This document shows, piece by piece, positions 9,296-18,842 of a stretch of DNA of 64,000 bases. The position numbers and the translations under genes were made by a program. Location of the stretch: contig NZ_JQLW01000008.1 of the NCBI RefSeq assembly GCF_000744415.1, positions 1 to 64,000 of the forward strand. Direction: 5' to 3'. This stretch comes from Ghiorsea bivora. Lineage in GTDB: Bacteria; Pseudomonadota; Zetaproteobacteria; Mariprofundales; Mariprofundaceae. Within the stretch, counting starts at the first letter, position 1. Every line of letters begins with the position of its first letter. The notes below the pieces were generated by a model. It was given only the letters and a program-made list of their open reading frames with translations. It did not search any database and was not told the DNA's origin.

Positions 9296-10621
9296 ATGCA
9301 ACAACCACAACTGGGAGGGCTTGCCAATATTGGTAAGTCTGGAGAGCTAAAACAGCGGATTTTATTCGTCTTGGGTATGTTGATTGTATATCGTATTGGT
9401 GCACATATTCCTGTGCCTGGTATGGATGCACAAGTACTGGCTCAGTTTTTTGAACAAACATCAAATTCTCTTTTGGGTTTATTTGATATGTTTTCAGGTG
9501 GCGCGTTATCGCGTTTAACCATTTTTGCACTGGGTATTATGCCGTATATTTCGGCATCAATTATTATGCAGTTGTTGCAAGTGGTGTCTCCTAAGCTTGA
9601 GCAGTTGAAGAAAGAAGGTGAGGCTGGACGACGTAAGATCACACAGTACACCCGTTATGGTACAGTATTCCTAGCCGTGTTTCAGGCAATAGGTATGTCT
9701 ATCGGTCTGGAATCTTTCTCAGTTGGTGGTCGACCTGTGGTGATTGATCCAGGTATGGACTTTAGAATTATTACAGTGATTACATTGGTTTCAGGTACAA
9801 TATTTTTGATGTGGCTTGGAGAGCAAATTACTGAGCGGGGTATTGGTAATGGTATTTCATTGATTATCTTTGCTGGTATTGTTGCAGGTCTACCAAGTGC
9901 AATCGGTGGTACTTTGGAATTGGCACGGACTGGTGAGTTTCAGCCATTAGCGGTACTAGGCATTTTGATTATGGTGCTCGTAGTGACTTATTTGGTGGTT
10001 TGGTTTGAGCGTGCACAGCGCCGAATTCCTGTACAGTATGCCAAGCGACAAGTTGGCAATAAAATGTTTGGCGGCAAAGCCTCATTTTTGCCTTTGAAGA
10101 TTAATACGGCAGGTGTAATACCACCTATTTTTGCTTCAAGTTTAATTCTTTTGCCTGCTACATTTGCGCAGTTTACCAAAGATTCACCTAATTTTGAGTG
10201 GATTGGTGACATTGCTGCCTTAATGGCCCCAGGTCAGTGGTTATACTTATTGATGTTTAGTGGTTTGGTGGGCTTCTTCTGCTTCTTTTATACGGCTATT
10301 GTTTTTAACCCTAAGGATACTGCAGATAATTTGAAAAAAGCAGGTGGTTTTGTGCCCGGTATCCGACCTGGTCAGAATACAGCAAAATATATTGATTCTG
10401 TTTTAACCCGTATCACTGTTGTTGGTGCAATTTATGTGACATTGGTTTGTTTGTTGCCAGAAGCTTTGATTAGTCTTTATGGTGTACCCTTTTATTTTGG
10501 TGGAACAAGTCTATTGATTATTGTGGTTGTAACGATGGATACGATGGCACAAATTCAGTCTCATTTGATGAGTAGTCAATATGAGAGCATGATGAAACAA
10601 GCCAAGTTGAAGCGTCGCTAG
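9296..10621 (+). CDS. secY: Protein translocase subunit SecY
   Basis: SecY is the channel of the Sec translocon in the inner membrane. The 441-residue protein has about ten hydrophobic segments; visible motifs include [37 protein letters not shown] and the cytoplasmic loop [13 protein letters not shown]. It follows rplO and overlaps the adk start by one base. Confidence 0.98.
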   Translation: MQQPQLGGLANIGKSGELKQRILFVLGMLIVYRIGAHIPVPGMDAQVLAQFFEQTSNSLLGLFDMFSGGALSRLTIFALGIMPYISASIIMQLLQVVSPKLEQLKKEGEAGRRKITQYTRYGTVFLAVFQAIGMSIGLESFSVGGRPVVIDPGMDFRIITVITLVSGTIFLMWLGEQITERGIGNGISLIIFAGIVAGLPSAIGGTLELARTGEFQPLAVLGILIMVLVVTYLVVWFERAQRRIPVQYAKRQVGNKMFGGKASFLPLKINTAGVIPPIFASSLILLPATFAQFTKDSPNFEWIGDIAALMAPGQWLYLLMFSGLVGFFCFFYTAIVFNPKDTADNLKKAGGFVPGIRPGQNTAKYIDSVLTRITVVGAIYVTLVCLLPEALISLYGVPFYFGGTSLLIIVVVTMDTMAQIQSHLMSSQYESMMKQAKLKRR

Positions 10622-11265
10622 TGAATATCATTCTCTTTGGGCCTCCAGGGGTTGGTAAAGGAACACAGGGTGCTAAGTTAGCTGAGCAGTTTGGTATTGT
10701 TCATTTGGCTATGGGTGATTTGTTACGGGCAGCTGTTTCTGAGAAGACGGAGCTCGGATTAAAAGCCAAGGCCTTTATGGATGCAGGCAAGCTGGTGACG
10801 GATGATTTGGTTATCGGCCTGATTGAGGAACGTATTATTGCAGATGATGCTGTAAATGGTTTTTTACTGGATGGTTTTCCGCGTAATGTTGCTCAAGCAG
10901 TAGCTTTGAATGAAATGTTGGAAAAACATGGCTTGAAAATTGACCATGTTATCTTCATGGATGCTTCAAAAGAGGCGCTTTTGCAACGTTTGACAGGGCG
11001 CTTAACATGTAGTGCTTGCGGTTTTGGATTTCATCGGCATTATTCGCCACCCAAAATTGAGGGGCAATGTGATAAGTGTGGTGGTTCTCTTTATCAGAGA
11101 ACAGATGACACTGAAGAAGTTATTTCACAGCGTCTTGAAGTTTATGCGGATCAAACATCACCACTGCTTGATTTTTATGGTGATGACAATGTGTTTAGTA
11201 AAGTGGATGCCGAAGCTGGCATGGATGAGGTTTACGCCTCTCTAGAGCGAGTGGTTAAAGGATAA
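10621..11265 (+). CDS. adk: Adenylate kinase, zinc-lid type
   Basis: Interconverts AMP + ATP and 2 ADP. It uses a GTG start whose first base is the last base of the secY stop codon. The P-loop [11 protein letters not shown] is at residues 7-17. The lid carries CSAC and CDKC pairs, the zinc-binding form common in Gram-positives; enteric Adk has no such cysteines. 214 residues. Placement after secY is seen in several lineages but not in E. coli. Confidence 0.97.
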   Translation: MNIILFGPPGVGKGTQGAKLAEQFGIVHLAMGDLLRAAVSEKTELGLKAKAFMDAGKLVTDDLVIGLIEERIIADDAVNGFLLDGFPRNVAQAVALNEMLEKHGLKIDHVIFMDASKEALLQRLTGRLTCSACGFGFHRHYSPPKIEGQCDKCGGSLYQRTDDTEEVISQRLEVYADQTSPLLDFYGDDNVFSKVDAEAGMDEVYASLERVVKG

Positions 11266-11266
11266 C

Positions 11267-11485
11267 ATGGCTAAAGAAGATATTATTGAAATGGCTGGTG
11301 AGGTGGTTGAGAAACTACCAAACGCAATGTTCAAGGTTAAACTTGAAAATGGTCATGAAGTTTTGTGTACGATTTCTGGTAAGATGCGTAAGTATTATAT
11401 TCGTATTTTGCCAGGTGACAAAGTTAAGGTAGATATTTCACCTTATGATTTGAGTCGCGGTCGCATTAGCTACCGTGAAAAATAA
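11267..11485 (+). CDS. infA: Translation initiation factor IF-1
   Basis: IF-1 binds the 30S A site during initiation. The 72-residue OB-fold protein has [19 protein letters not shown] and the conserved [18 protein letters not shown] segment. It begins one base after the adk stop. Confidence 0.98.
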   Translation: MAKEDIIEMAGEVVEKLPNAMFKVKLENGHEVLCTISGKMRKYYIRILPGDKVKVDISPYDLSRGRISYREK

Positions 11486-11524
11486 CCGCAGCTTTATGCT
11501 GTGGGTGAAGATGGAGGGCGTACT

Positions 11525-11638
11525 GTGAAAGTTCGTGCGTCTGTAAAGAAAATGTGTATGAAGTGTCAAGTAATTCGACGCAAAGGCGTGGTTCGCATTA
11601 TATGTGAAAACCCACGTCATAAGCAGCGTCAGGGTTAA
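11525..11638 (+). CDS. rpmJ: 50S ribosomal protein L36, zinc-binding type
   Basis: A 37-residue protein read from GTG 11525: [20 protein letters not shown] and onward, ending with NPRHKQRQG. The zinc ligands CMKC, a third cysteine (IICENP) and the final histidine are all present. GGAGGG lies about 6 bases upstream. It sits between infA and rpsM, where rpmJ is usually found. Confidence 0.96.
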   Translation: MKVRASVKKMCMKCQVIRRKGVVRIICENPRHKQRQG

Positions 11639-11667
11639 TTATGACTCTTGCTAAGAAGGTGGCATAA

Positions 11668-12036
11668 ATGGCTCGTATTGCTGGTGTAAATATACCAACA
11701 CAAAAACGCGTTGTAGTTGCGCTTACTTACATCTTTGGTGTAGGTGCGTCTCGCGCGTCAGAAATTTTAGAAAAGTTAAACATTGACCCTGATACTCGAG
11801 TTAATGCATTAACTGACGAACAGGTTGATAATATTCGTAATTTGTTAAACGCAGATTACAAGATTGAAGGTGATTTGCGCCGTGAAGTCTTGATGGATAT
11901 TAAACGTCTGACAGATTTAGGTTGTTACCGTGGCTTGCGTCACCGTAAGGGTCTACCTGTTCGTGGACAGAAAAGTAAAACAAATGCACGTACACGCAAA
12001 GGTCCTCGTCGGGCAGTTGCGGGTAAGAAGAAGTAA
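11668..12036 (+). CDS. rpsM: 30S ribosomal protein S13
   Basis: S13 lies in the 30S head and touches P-site tRNA. The 122-residue protein starts [19 protein letters not shown] and ends with the basic tail containing [16 protein letters not shown] and TRKGPRRA. This is the first gene of the alpha-operon part. Confidence 0.98.
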   Translation: MARIAGVNIPTQKRVVVALTYIFGVGASRASEILEKLNIDPDTRVNALTDEQVDNIRNLLNADYKIEGDLRREVLMDIKRLTDLGCYRGLRHRKGLPVRGQKSKTNARTRKGPRRAVAGKKK

Positions 12037-12050
12037 GGTCGGGTTGAATA

Positions 12051-12437
12051 ATGGCTAAACCAAAAAGCACTAAGAAGCGCGTTCGCAAGAATATTGCTAA
12101 CGCTGTAGCACACATTAAAGCTTCTTTTAATAATACAATTATCACGTTTACTGATGATTCAGGCAATACTATTAGCTGGGCAACCAGTGGTGGCGCAGGA
12201 TTCAAAGGTTCGCGTAAAAGTACACCGTTCGCGGCTCAGGTTGCAGCTGAAGAAGCAGCAGTTAAAGCCATGGATCATGGTGTAAAAAATGTTTCAGTAT
12301 TGGTGAAAGGTCCGGGTTCTGGTCGTGAATCTGCTATGCGTGCGATTGCCGCTGCAGGTTTAAATGTCACGTCTATTCGTGATGTAACACCAATTCCACA
12401 CAACGGTTGTCGTCCGCCGAAACGTCGTCGGGTTTAG
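12051..12437 (+). CDS. rpsK: 30S ribosomal protein S11
   Basis: S11 is on the platform near the E site. The 128-residue protein has the [15 protein letters not shown] motif and the conserved C terminus [18 protein letters not shown]. Confidence 0.98.
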   Translation: MAKPKSTKKRVRKNIANAVAHIKASFNNTIITFTDDSGNTISWATSGGAGFKGSRKSTPFAAQVAAEEAAVKAMDHGVKNVSVLVKGPGSGRESAMRAIAAAGLNVTSIRDVTPIPHNGCRPPKRRRV

Positions 12438-12449
12438 GAGTAGTATAAC

Positions 12450-13079
12450 ATGGCTCGTTATTTAGAAGCGAAGTGTCGTCTTTGCCGCCGTGAAGGTGAA
12501 AAACTTTTCTTGAAAGGAACCAAATGTCATTCGGCTAAATGCCCAATGGAAGAGCGTCCTTTCCCTCCTGGAATGCACGGTCAAGGCCGTCGCGTAAAAG
12601 TATCCAACTATGGTGTACAGTTGCGTGAAAAACAAAAAGTTAAGCGTATTTATGGTTTGCAAGAAAAACAATTTTTGCGTTATTATAAAGATGCAGATAA
12701 AATGACTGGTATTACCGGTACTACATTGTTGCAGCTTTTAGAAAGCCGTTTGGACAATGTTGTTTACCGTATGGGTTTTGCATCTTCACGTACTGAAGCA
12801 CGTCAAGTGGTTCGTCATAAGCAAATCCAGGTAAATGGTGCTATTTTGAATATCCCATCTTACCGTGTTAAAGCTGGTGATCGCATCTCTTTGGTTGATG
12901 CAGCTAAAGAACATTTACGTGTGACTGCTGCAGCTGATGCTGCAGGTCAAAAAGGTTTACCTGAGTGGTTGGATGTTGATTTGCAACAGCGCCAAGGTGT
13001 TTTCCGTGAATTGCCAGTTCGTGATCAGTTGGATGCGGGTATTCGCGAACAACTTATTGTTGAACTGTATTCTAAATAA
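12450..13079 (+). CDS. rpsD: 30S ribosomal protein S4, with four-cysteine N terminus
   Basis: S4 nucleates 30S assembly. The N terminus has cysteines at residues 9, 12, 26 and 31, the zinc-binding C+ arrangement described for thermophilic and Gram-positive S4. The S4 RNA-binding domain starts near residue 98 (SRLDNVVYRMGFASSRTEAR). 209 residues. In enteric bacteria S4 represses the alpha operon; no leader pseudoknot was looked for here. Confidence 0.97.
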   Translation: MARYLEAKCRLCRREGEKLFLKGTKCHSAKCPMEERPFPPGMHGQGRRVKVSNYGVQLREKQKVKRIYGLQEKQFLRYYKDADKMTGITGTTLLQLLESRLDNVVYRMGFASSRTEARQVVRHKQIQVNGAILNIPSYRVKAGDRISLVDAAKEHLRVTAAADAAGQKGLPEWLDVDLQQRQGVFRELPVRDQLDAGIREQLIVELYSK

Positions 13080-13099
13080 GGTTTTGAGGTTTAAACAGT

Positions 13100-14080
13100 A
13101 TGGAACTTATTAATCCGCGTTCTATTTCCATTGAAGAGATGGTTGCAGGTCGTTCCGCCAAAATCGTATTTGAACCTCTTGAACGTGGTTTTGGTACAAC
13201 GATTGGTAACGGTCTCCGCAGAATGTTGTTGTCATCATTGCCTGGTGCAGCAGTAACATCTGTTTCTTTTGATGGTGTTATGCACGAATTTGACTCTATT
13301 AGTGGTGTTCGTGAAGACGTTGTCGACATGATTTTAACATTGAAAGATCTTGATGTTCATATGACTGGTGATGTTGCCGAAACATTAAGTCTTGATGTGT
13401 CTGGTCCTGCTGTAGTTACTGCTGCAGATATTCAGTGTCCTGCAGGTGTTACAATTCTTAATCCTGAATTGGTTATTGCACATCTTAATGATGATGGAAA
13501 AATCAAAGCTGAATTTATTGTTGAAAAAGGTCGTGGTTATGACCCTGCTCAAGATAGGGAAGAAGATGATAGACCAAAAGGTTTCCTTTTGATTGATGCT
13601 TCATATTCACCTATTCGTCGTGTTGCTATGCGTGTTGAAAATGCGCGTGTTAGTAAAAAGACAAATTATGATAAATTGATTATGGAAGTTGATACTGATG
13701 GTTCAATTGGTCCGCAAGAAGCAATCAGTGCTGCTGCAGCCATGTTGCAAGCGCAATTAAACGTATTTGTTGATTTTGATGTGGTTGAAGATGATACGGC
13801 AACAGAAGATGAAGGTGATAATGTTGCAGACTTGTTAAGTCAACCTATTGATCACTTAGACCTTTCTGTTCGTTCAATGAATTGTTTGAAAAGTGATAAT
13901 GTATTTTATGTGGGTGACCTTGTTCAACGTACAGAGCAAGAGATGTTGCGCACACCAAACTTTGGTCGTAAATCATTAACTGAGATTAAATTGGTTCTTG
14001 ATAGTATGGGTCTTGAGTTGGGTATGGAGCTTGATGGTTGGACTTCTGAGTCTGCTGTTGAGACAGTTGAAGAGAGTTAA
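13100..14080 (+). CDS. rpoA: RNA polymerase alpha subunit
   Basis: Alpha scaffolds RNA polymerase assembly, and its C-terminal domain contacts UP elements and activators. The N-terminal domain (residues 1-230) has [20 protein letters not shown]. An acidic linker ([12 protein letters not shown]) leads to the C-terminal domain with [12 protein letters not shown] and the helix-hairpin-helix segment. 326 residues, a normal length. Confidence 0.98.
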   Translation: MELINPRSISIEEMVAGRSAKIVFEPLERGFGTTIGNGLRRMLLSSLPGAAVTSVSFDGVMHEFDSISGVREDVVDMILTLKDLDVHMTGDVAETLSLDVSGPAVVTAADIQCPAGVTILNPELVIAHLNDDGKIKAEFIVEKGRGYDPAQDREEDDRPKGFLLIDASYSPIRRVAMRVENARVSKKTNYDKLIMEVDTDGSIGPQEAISAAAAMLQAQLNVFVDFDVVEDDTATEDEGDNVADLLSQPIDHLDLSVRSMNCLKSDNVFYVGDLVQRTEQEMLRTPNFGRKSLTEIKLVLDSMGLELGMELDGWTSESAVETVEES

Positions 14081-14094
14081 AGAGGAATTACACG

Positions 14095-14490
14095 ATGAGA
14101 CATCGCAAACATCGCACATCGCTGGGTCTTGTATCAGGACACCGTCGTGCACTATTAGCAAACTTAGCAACAGCTTTGTTGGAACATGGTAAGATTGAAA
14201 CTACACAAGCTAAAGCTCGTGCGGTTCAGCCCTATGTTGAAAAGTTGATTACACTTGGCAAAAAAGGTGACTTACATTCACGTCGTCAGGCATTGTCTAA
14301 ACTACGTTACCGTCCAATTGTTGATCACTTATTTGGTGATGTGGCTGAGGCGTTTAAAGAGCGTCCAGGTGGTTATACACGTATTATCAAAACACGTATC
14401 CGTGTTGGTGATGCAGCACCGATGGCATTGATTGAATTGGTTGAAAATGTTAAGGCAAATGGCACTGAGTTGGTTGACGAAGCTGCATAA
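14095..14490 (+). CDS. rplQ: 50S ribosomal protein L17
   Basis: L17 lies near the tunnel exit. The 131-residue protein starts MRHRKHRTSLGLVSGHRRAL and includes KIETTQAKARAVQPYVEKLI. It is the last gene of the ribosomal operon; a terminator follows within 25 bases. Confidence 0.98.
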   Translation: MRHRKHRTSLGLVSGHRRALLANLATALLEHGKIETTQAKARAVQPYVEKLITLGKKGDLHSRRQALSKLRYRPIVDHLFGDVAEAFKERPGGYTRIIKTRIRVGDAAPMALIELVENVKANGTELVDEAA

Positions 14491-14510
14491 GTAAGATTGT
14501 TAAAAGATTT

Positions 14511-14543
14511 AAAAAGCTCCGCATTTGCGGAGCTTTTTTTTTT
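14511..14543 (+). terminator. Rho-independent terminator after rplQ
   Basis: Perfect stem AAAAAGCTCCGC / GCGGAGCTTTTT with an ATTT loop, followed by an uninterrupted T run. It closes the long tuf-to-rplQ transcription unit. Confidence 0.95.
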
Positions 14544-14579
14544 GGGCTAAACTATTCTTAATGATAGATAGGGGTTTTT

Positions 14580-16070
14580 ATGAAAAGAAATAGTTTGATA
14601 TACATGGCAGTTGCTTCATCCATTCTGACATCAACTGTAGTTTCTGCTACAGAGTTTCGTTCTTCGACTGTGCGCGCTTTGGGTATGGGTGGATCGAACA
14701 TTGCATCTACCAACGGTGTTGATGCAACGTATTGGAATCCTGCTGCATATGGTTTTTTTGGTGAAAGTGATGATTCAGCTGAGACTAAATCTGTGGATAA
14801 TAGTCGTTTAAGTGAAAAGAGTTGGGGTATGGACTTAAGTGTAGATGCTGGTGGTAAAGCGTTTGGTCCTTTAGATAAAAACACAACAATCCTTAAGTCT
14901 TTGATTAACCCATCAACTATACCTACTGGTCAGTTGACAACTAATGTTGGGCAAACCGTTGCTGATGTTGCCGCTTTTTCTAAAGGTATTGCCTCCTTAG
15001 ACCCATCACCAATGGGTGTGGGTGCATTTGCAGATGTGGGTTCTGGGATTCGTATTGGTAGCTATGGTATAAATGTTCGAGGAACATTAGACGTGGGTGG
15101 TACAGTGGTTCTGGATAATCAGAACGCAAGGCTTGATGTGCTTACAGCTGTTGTTGGTGGAAATATCACAGTGGGTGCAGCAGGTACTCTTGCTATAGCG
15201 CCAAATGGTTTTTTTACAGCAGCTCAAAGAACAAATATGTTAAATCAACTGACTTCACCTGCTGGTGGTTTAACTGCTGATGCAGCAGCTTCTGTTATCA
15301 TAGGTTATGAAGCTGCACTTACTGCGAACAATGGTGGCATAAGTGCTGCGGCGGCTGAAGGGAATTTGATTTCTGCGGCAACGGCACCAGGAGATATTAC
15401 TAAGAATAATACAGCGTGGGCATTGCGTGGTGCGTTAGTAAAAGAGCTTGGGGTAACCTATGGTCATGCAATTAATGACCGTTTGAGTATTGGCGGTGTG
15501 TTGAAATATATGCAGGCAGAGCTGTTTGACTATAAAACTGATATTCTTGGTACAACTGGTAACACAGCCACCTCAAATAATGGTGCTACAGAAACTTCAA
15601 CAGGTTTTGGTTTAGATTTAGGCGTGATGTATAGAATGCCTTCTTACCAGTTTGGTTTGACGGTGCGTAATATTAACGCACCTTCGTTTACATATTCGGC
15701 AACGGGTTATACCTATAAGATGGATCCGCAAGCTAAGGTAGGTGCAGCTTGGATGCCTTCTCGAGATTTCACCCTTGAGTTGGGTTACGATGTTACTAAA
15801 AATAAAGGTGTGATTGAGACAGATGAGTCGCAGTATGTGAATTTGGGATTAGAATGGGATGCTTGGCATGTTCTTGCGCTTCGGGCTGGTGCATATCAGA
15901 ACTTAGCTCAGTCAGATATCGGCTTAGTGGCAACCGCAGGTTTGGGATTAAACCTTTGGGCTGTGCGATTGGATATAGCGGGTGCAATTTCCTCAAACAA
16001 GGTCACCTTCGAGGGTAAAGATGTGCCCGCTTATGCCATGGCTTCACTTGCCTTATCTTCTGATTTCTAA
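14580..16070 (+). CDS. Outer-membrane beta-barrel-like protein (TraF_2/FadL-type)
   Basis: 496 residues. The signal peptide ends near residue 23 (SSILTSTVVSA). The mature start has RALGMGGSNIASTNGVDATY and WNPA, a pattern seen in outer-membrane proteins of the FadL/PorV type and in the family labelled 'conjugal transfer TraF' (TraF_2). The C-terminal half has alternating aromatic strands (YGHAINDRLSIGGVLKYMQ) and ends in DF, as barrels do. The middle (about residues 115-270) is alanine-, glycine- and asparagine-rich. Flanked by terminators, it is probably a single-gene unit. Nothing nearby points to conjugation, so the TraF label should not be read as a function. Substrate unknown. Confidence 0.7.
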   Translation: MKRNSLIYMAVASSILTSTVVSATEFRSSTVRALGMGGSNIASTNGVDATYWNPAAYGFFGESDDSAETKSVDNSRLSEKSWGMDLSVDAGGKAFGPLDKNTTILKSLINPSTIPTGQLTTNVGQTVADVAAFSKGIASLDPSPMGVGAFADVGSGIRIGSYGINVRGTLDVGGTVVLDNQNARLDVLTAVVGGNITVGAAGTLAIAPNGFFTAAQRTNMLNQLTSPAGGLTADAAASVIIGYEAALTANNGGISAAAAEGNLISAATAPGDITKNNTAWALRGALVKELGVTYGHAINDRLSIGGVLKYMQAELFDYKTDILGTTGNTATSNNGATETSTGFGLDLGVMYRMPSYQFGLTVRNINAPSFTYSATGYTYKMDPQAKVGAAWMPSRDFTLELGYDVTKNKGVIETDESQYVNLGLEWDAWHVLALRAGAYQNLAQSDIGLVATAGLGLNLWAVRLDIAGAISSNKVTFEGKDVPAYAMASLALSSDF

Positions 16071-16100
16071 ATCACTTTTAATGGAGTAATGGGTGTCATG

Positions 16101-16126
16101 AAGGGGTGCGAAGGCATCCCTTTTTT
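16101..16126 (+). terminator. Terminator after the outer-membrane protein gene
   Basis: Stem AAGGGGTGC / GCATCCCTT (one G-T pair) with a GAAG loop and a run of six T. It lies 31 bases after the stop codon. Confidence 0.8.
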
Positions 16127-16217
16127 ATTGATGAAGTTTAAATGATTGTTTTTTCATATTGTTTCTGTTAGAAATCGCCGCGCTTGAGAGAGGATGTCGT
16201 CTTGTGGGGATGATCAC

Positions 16218-16598
16218 ATGTTAGATAATGGTGCTGAACAAAAAGTTCAGATTCGCTCTTTGTTGCTCTGGCAAGCAGGAGCAGTAACAATGGTAGCTAC
16301 TATTGTTTTTATACTGTTTTCAGGTTCGTTGGCAGTTCTTTTTGGAGGATGTTTGACGATACTGTCCACTTGGCATGTTTACAAAAGTGTATGCATATCG
16401 GGTGCGGATAGAGTGCGGCTGCTTAAATTGGCGGGAATTAGATTTGCTTTATTTTTACTGGCTTTGGCAGTGGGAATTTACTTTTTTAATTTACAGCCGG
16501 TAGCCTTGATTGCAGGTGTGGCATCTGCCTATATTGCAATGTATATAAGTAGTCTAATAATGAGTTTTAAGAAAATGAAGGGAGATGGTCTTGGCTGA
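16218..16598 (+). CDS. atpI: ATP synthase subunit I (AtpI)
   Basis: AtpI is a small inner-membrane protein thought to aid c-ring assembly. About 126 residues with four hydrophobic segments; the charged turn DRVRLLKLAGIRFALF between helices 2 and 3 is typical. The frame also has ATG 16194, but its AGAGAGG abuts the codon, whereas GGGGA is 6 bases before ATG 16218, so the latter is preferred. It overlaps the start of atpB, as is usual at the head of atp operons. Confidence 0.8.
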   Translation: MLDNGAEQKVQIRSLLLWQAGAVTMVATIVFILFSGSLAVLFGGCLTILSTWHVYKSVCISGADRVRLLKLAGIRFALFLLALAVGIYFFNLQPVALIAGVASAYIAMYISSLIMSFKKMKGDGLG

Positions 16599-17478
16599 AC
16601 ACGGACATGTTGAACAGGGGCAAATGGCAGGGCATGCTGAAGAGCATGGTGCGACCATTGCGGATCACTTAGAGTATTGGACGTACAAGTTTGATGATAG
16701 TAATCCATTCATGCAAATCCACGTGGATACCATGATTATGACGAGTGTTATTGCGTTAGCATTGATTGGTTTTGCACTTTGGTTGCGTGGGAAGATTACA
16801 GAAGGTGCGCCAACAGGTGCGCAAAACTTTATTGAAACGATTGTTGATTTTATCAATGAGACAGTTGATAATAACTTTGCTGTGCATAATCCATGGATGG
16901 CGCCGCTGGCATTTACGATTTTTGTTTTTATTTTCCTATGTAATACGATTGATATCTTGCCAGCATATTTGCTTGGGCATATTGCACATTCTTTCGGGGC
17001 ACCTGCGTTCCGACCTGTGCCAACCAATGACTTAAACTTGCCTTTGGCTATGGCGCTTTCAGTGTTTGCAATGACTATCTATTATGAACTTAAGCTTAAG
17101 CCTATGCATTTCTTGAAAGATATGGTGAATGAGCCGTTTACTAGCTTGGTTCCAATGTGGGCAAAACCAATTGTAATGCCTATTAATCTTGTTTTGAAAA
17201 TTGTGGAAGAAGTTGCTAAACCTTTGAGTCTTTCTTTCCGGTTGTTTGGTAATATGTTTGCGGGTGAGGTTATTTTCTTGCTGATTGCATTCTTATTATT
17301 CGCAGACTCGGTGGATGACTTGTTAAGTGTGGGTGGCATCATTGCTGAAGTATTAGGTTTCGTGATTGCTTTGGGCTGGTCATTTTTCCATATGTTTATT
17401 GGCTTGCTTCAGGCCTTTATCTTTATGACTCTTACGGTGGTGTATTTATCTATGACGCACCAGCCTGTAGAGCACTAA
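16591..17478 (+). CDS. atpB: ATP synthase Fo subunit a
   Basis: Subunit a forms the proton half-channels. TTG 16591 is preferred (GGGAG is 6 bases upstream; product MAEHGHVEQGQ), but ATG 16585 in the same frame is possible. The long histidine-rich N terminus and the SLSFRLFGNMFAGEVIF segment with the essential arginine are clear. A final helix pair includes LQAFIFMTLTVVYLSM. About 295 residues, overlapping atpI by 8 bases. Confidence 0.96.
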   Translation: MAEHGHVEQGQMAGHAEEHGATIADHLEYWTYKFDDSNPFMQIHVDTMIMTSVIALALIGFALWLRGKITEGAPTGAQNFIETIVDFINETVDNNFAVHNPWMAPLAFTIFVFIFLCNTIDILPAYLLGHIAHSFGAPAFRPVPTNDLNLPLAMALSVFAMTIYYELKLKPMHFLKDMVNEPFTSLVPMWAKPIVMPINLVLKIVEEVAKPLSLSFRLFGNMFAGEVIFLLIAFLLFADSVDDLLSVGGIIAEVLGFVIALGWSFFHMFIGLLQAFIFMTLTVVYLSMTHQPVEH

Positions 17479-17529
17479 TCGCAAAGCGATGTATTTTAAA
17501 AAAAGTAGTAAAACTAAGGAGTAGTAAAA

Positions 17530-17784
17530 ATGGATGCAACAGTAATCATCACCGCTGCGACAGCAATTTCTGTCGGTATAATTTTGGCAGCTGCAGGTTT
17601 AGGTTCTGCAATTGCTTGGGGCTTGATCTGCGCTAAAACTATGGAAGGTATTTCTCGTCAGCCAGAAATGCGCTCTACATTGGTATTTAACATGTTTATT
17701 TTCGCAGGTTTGATGGAATCTTTCCCGTTTATTATTATGGCATTCGCACTATGGTTCGTATTTGCTAACCCATTCTTGGGCTAA
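17530..17784 (+). CDS. atpE: ATP synthase Fo subunit c
   Basis: 84-residue double-helix proteolipid. The polar loop is SRQPE (residues 42-46). The ion-binding carboxylate is Glu63 in AGLMESFPF. A serine follows it (Glu-Ser, as in sodium-type rings), but the first-helix glutamine of sodium-type subunits is replaced by Trp30 by alignment on the loop, so proton coupling is more likely. GGAG lies about 8 bases upstream of ATG. Confidence 0.96.
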   Translation: MDATVIITAATAISVGIILAAAGLGSAIAWGLICAKTMEGISRQPEMRSTLVFNMFIFAGLMESFPFIIMAFALWFVFANPFLG

Positions 17785-17817
17785 TCGCGAAATTAAGAAC
17801 TTTAAAGGGGTAAAGAA

Positions 17818-18297
17818 ATGAGTGTAGACTTAACATTAGTTGGACAAATGATCGTTTTCTTAACGATGGTAGTTTTGTTGGGTAAACTTCTTTATCAACC
17901 TTTGAATGATGCGATGGCAGCTAGAACGCAAAAGATTGAAGAAGGTCTTGCTGCGGCAGAAGCTGGTAAAAATGCACAAGCGGATGCGGAAGCGGAAGTG
18001 AAAGCGAAAATCGAAGAAGCCAAGCAAACGGCACAAGAAATTGTATCGGGTGCTGAGCGTCGCGCATTAGAAGTTTCAGAAGAAGCTGTTAATAAAGCGC
18101 GTCACGATGCAGAGCTTATTATTCAAAGTGCGAAAGAAGAAGCGGAAGCAGAAGCAGGCCGTGTGCGTCTAGGTTTGCAGAAAGAAGTGGTTTCTTTGGC
18201 TGTTTTAGCAGCTGAGAAAATTGTTGAAGCAGAACTCGATGAAGGTAAACACGCAGCATTGATTGAAAAAGTCATTGCTGAAGGTGTGTCCGCATGA
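17818..18297 (+). CDS. atpF: ATP synthase Fo subunit b
   Basis: Peripheral stalk subunit of 159 residues: one N-terminal membrane helix (VGQMIVFLTMVVLLGKLLYQ) and a long charged coiled coil rich in Ala, Glu and Lys. A single b gene is present, so the stalk is probably a b2 homodimer. It overlaps the atpH start by 4 bases. Confidence 0.95.
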   Translation: MSVDLTLVGQMIVFLTMVVLLGKLLYQPLNDAMAARTQKIEEGLAAAEAGKNAQADAEAEVKAKIEEAKQTAQEIVSGAERRALEVSEEAVNKARHDAELIIQSAKEEAEAEAGRVRLGLQKEVVSLAVLAAEKIVEAELDEGKHAALIEKVIAEGVSA

Positions 18298-18818
18298 GTA
18301 CCGAAAGATCAATAGCTAGTCGTTACGCAACGGCTTTGTTTGAACTTCACCAAGAAGGCATTGATGTTGCAGAAGACTTGAGCAAAGTTGCGCAAGTCAC
18401 TGAAAATGAAGACGCGCAAGCACTATTGATAAACTCACAAATTCCAGCAGAAGACCGTGCTAAAGCGGTATTGAAAGCTGCATCTGTGAAAGATGAGTAT
18501 GTGCTTCGTTTGTTGGTGATGTTGTGTTCGCGTAATAAAGCAACGTTATTGGTTTTAATCAATGAAATGCTTGATAAGTTAATACGCGAAGAAAAATCGG
18601 AGGTGATGGTTGATGTGACCGTTGCTAAGGATTTGAAAGCAGATCTTGCAAACAAGCTAAAAGAATCAATCAGTGCTGGTTTGGGTAAAGCGGTCGAGTT
18701 AAATGTTAAGACCGATGCTTCGATTTTAGGTGGTTTGATTCTAAATATTGGCGACCGCCAAATTGATCACTCTGTACGTGGCCGTATTAATGGCTTAAAA
18801 CGTGCATTGTCGGTTTGA
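18294..18818 (+). CDS. atpH: ATP synthase F1 subunit delta
   Basis: Delta links the b stalk to the top of F1. 174 residues beginning STERSIASRYATALFEL, with the C-terminal motif ILGGLILNIGDRQIDHSVRG typical of the OSCP/delta family. The ATGA overlap with atpF suggests coupled translation. Confidence 0.95.
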   Translation: MSTERSIASRYATALFELHQEGIDVAEDLSKVAQVTENEDAQALLINSQIPAEDRAKAVLKAASVKDEYVLRLLVMLCSRNKATLLVLINEMLDKLIREEKSEVMVDVTVAKDLKADLANKLKESISAGLGKAVELNVKTDASILGGLILNIGDRQIDHSVRGRINGLKRALSV

Positions 18819-18842
18819 TTAGATACAGAGGATATTGAGATT

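Noticed and set aside
16203-16218. Third CRP-like palindrome (TGTGG-N6-TCACA) before atpI
   Set aside because: One mismatch; about two such matches are expected by chance in 64 kb. It overlaps the probable atpI ribosome site and start, and no -10 at the right spacing was seen.
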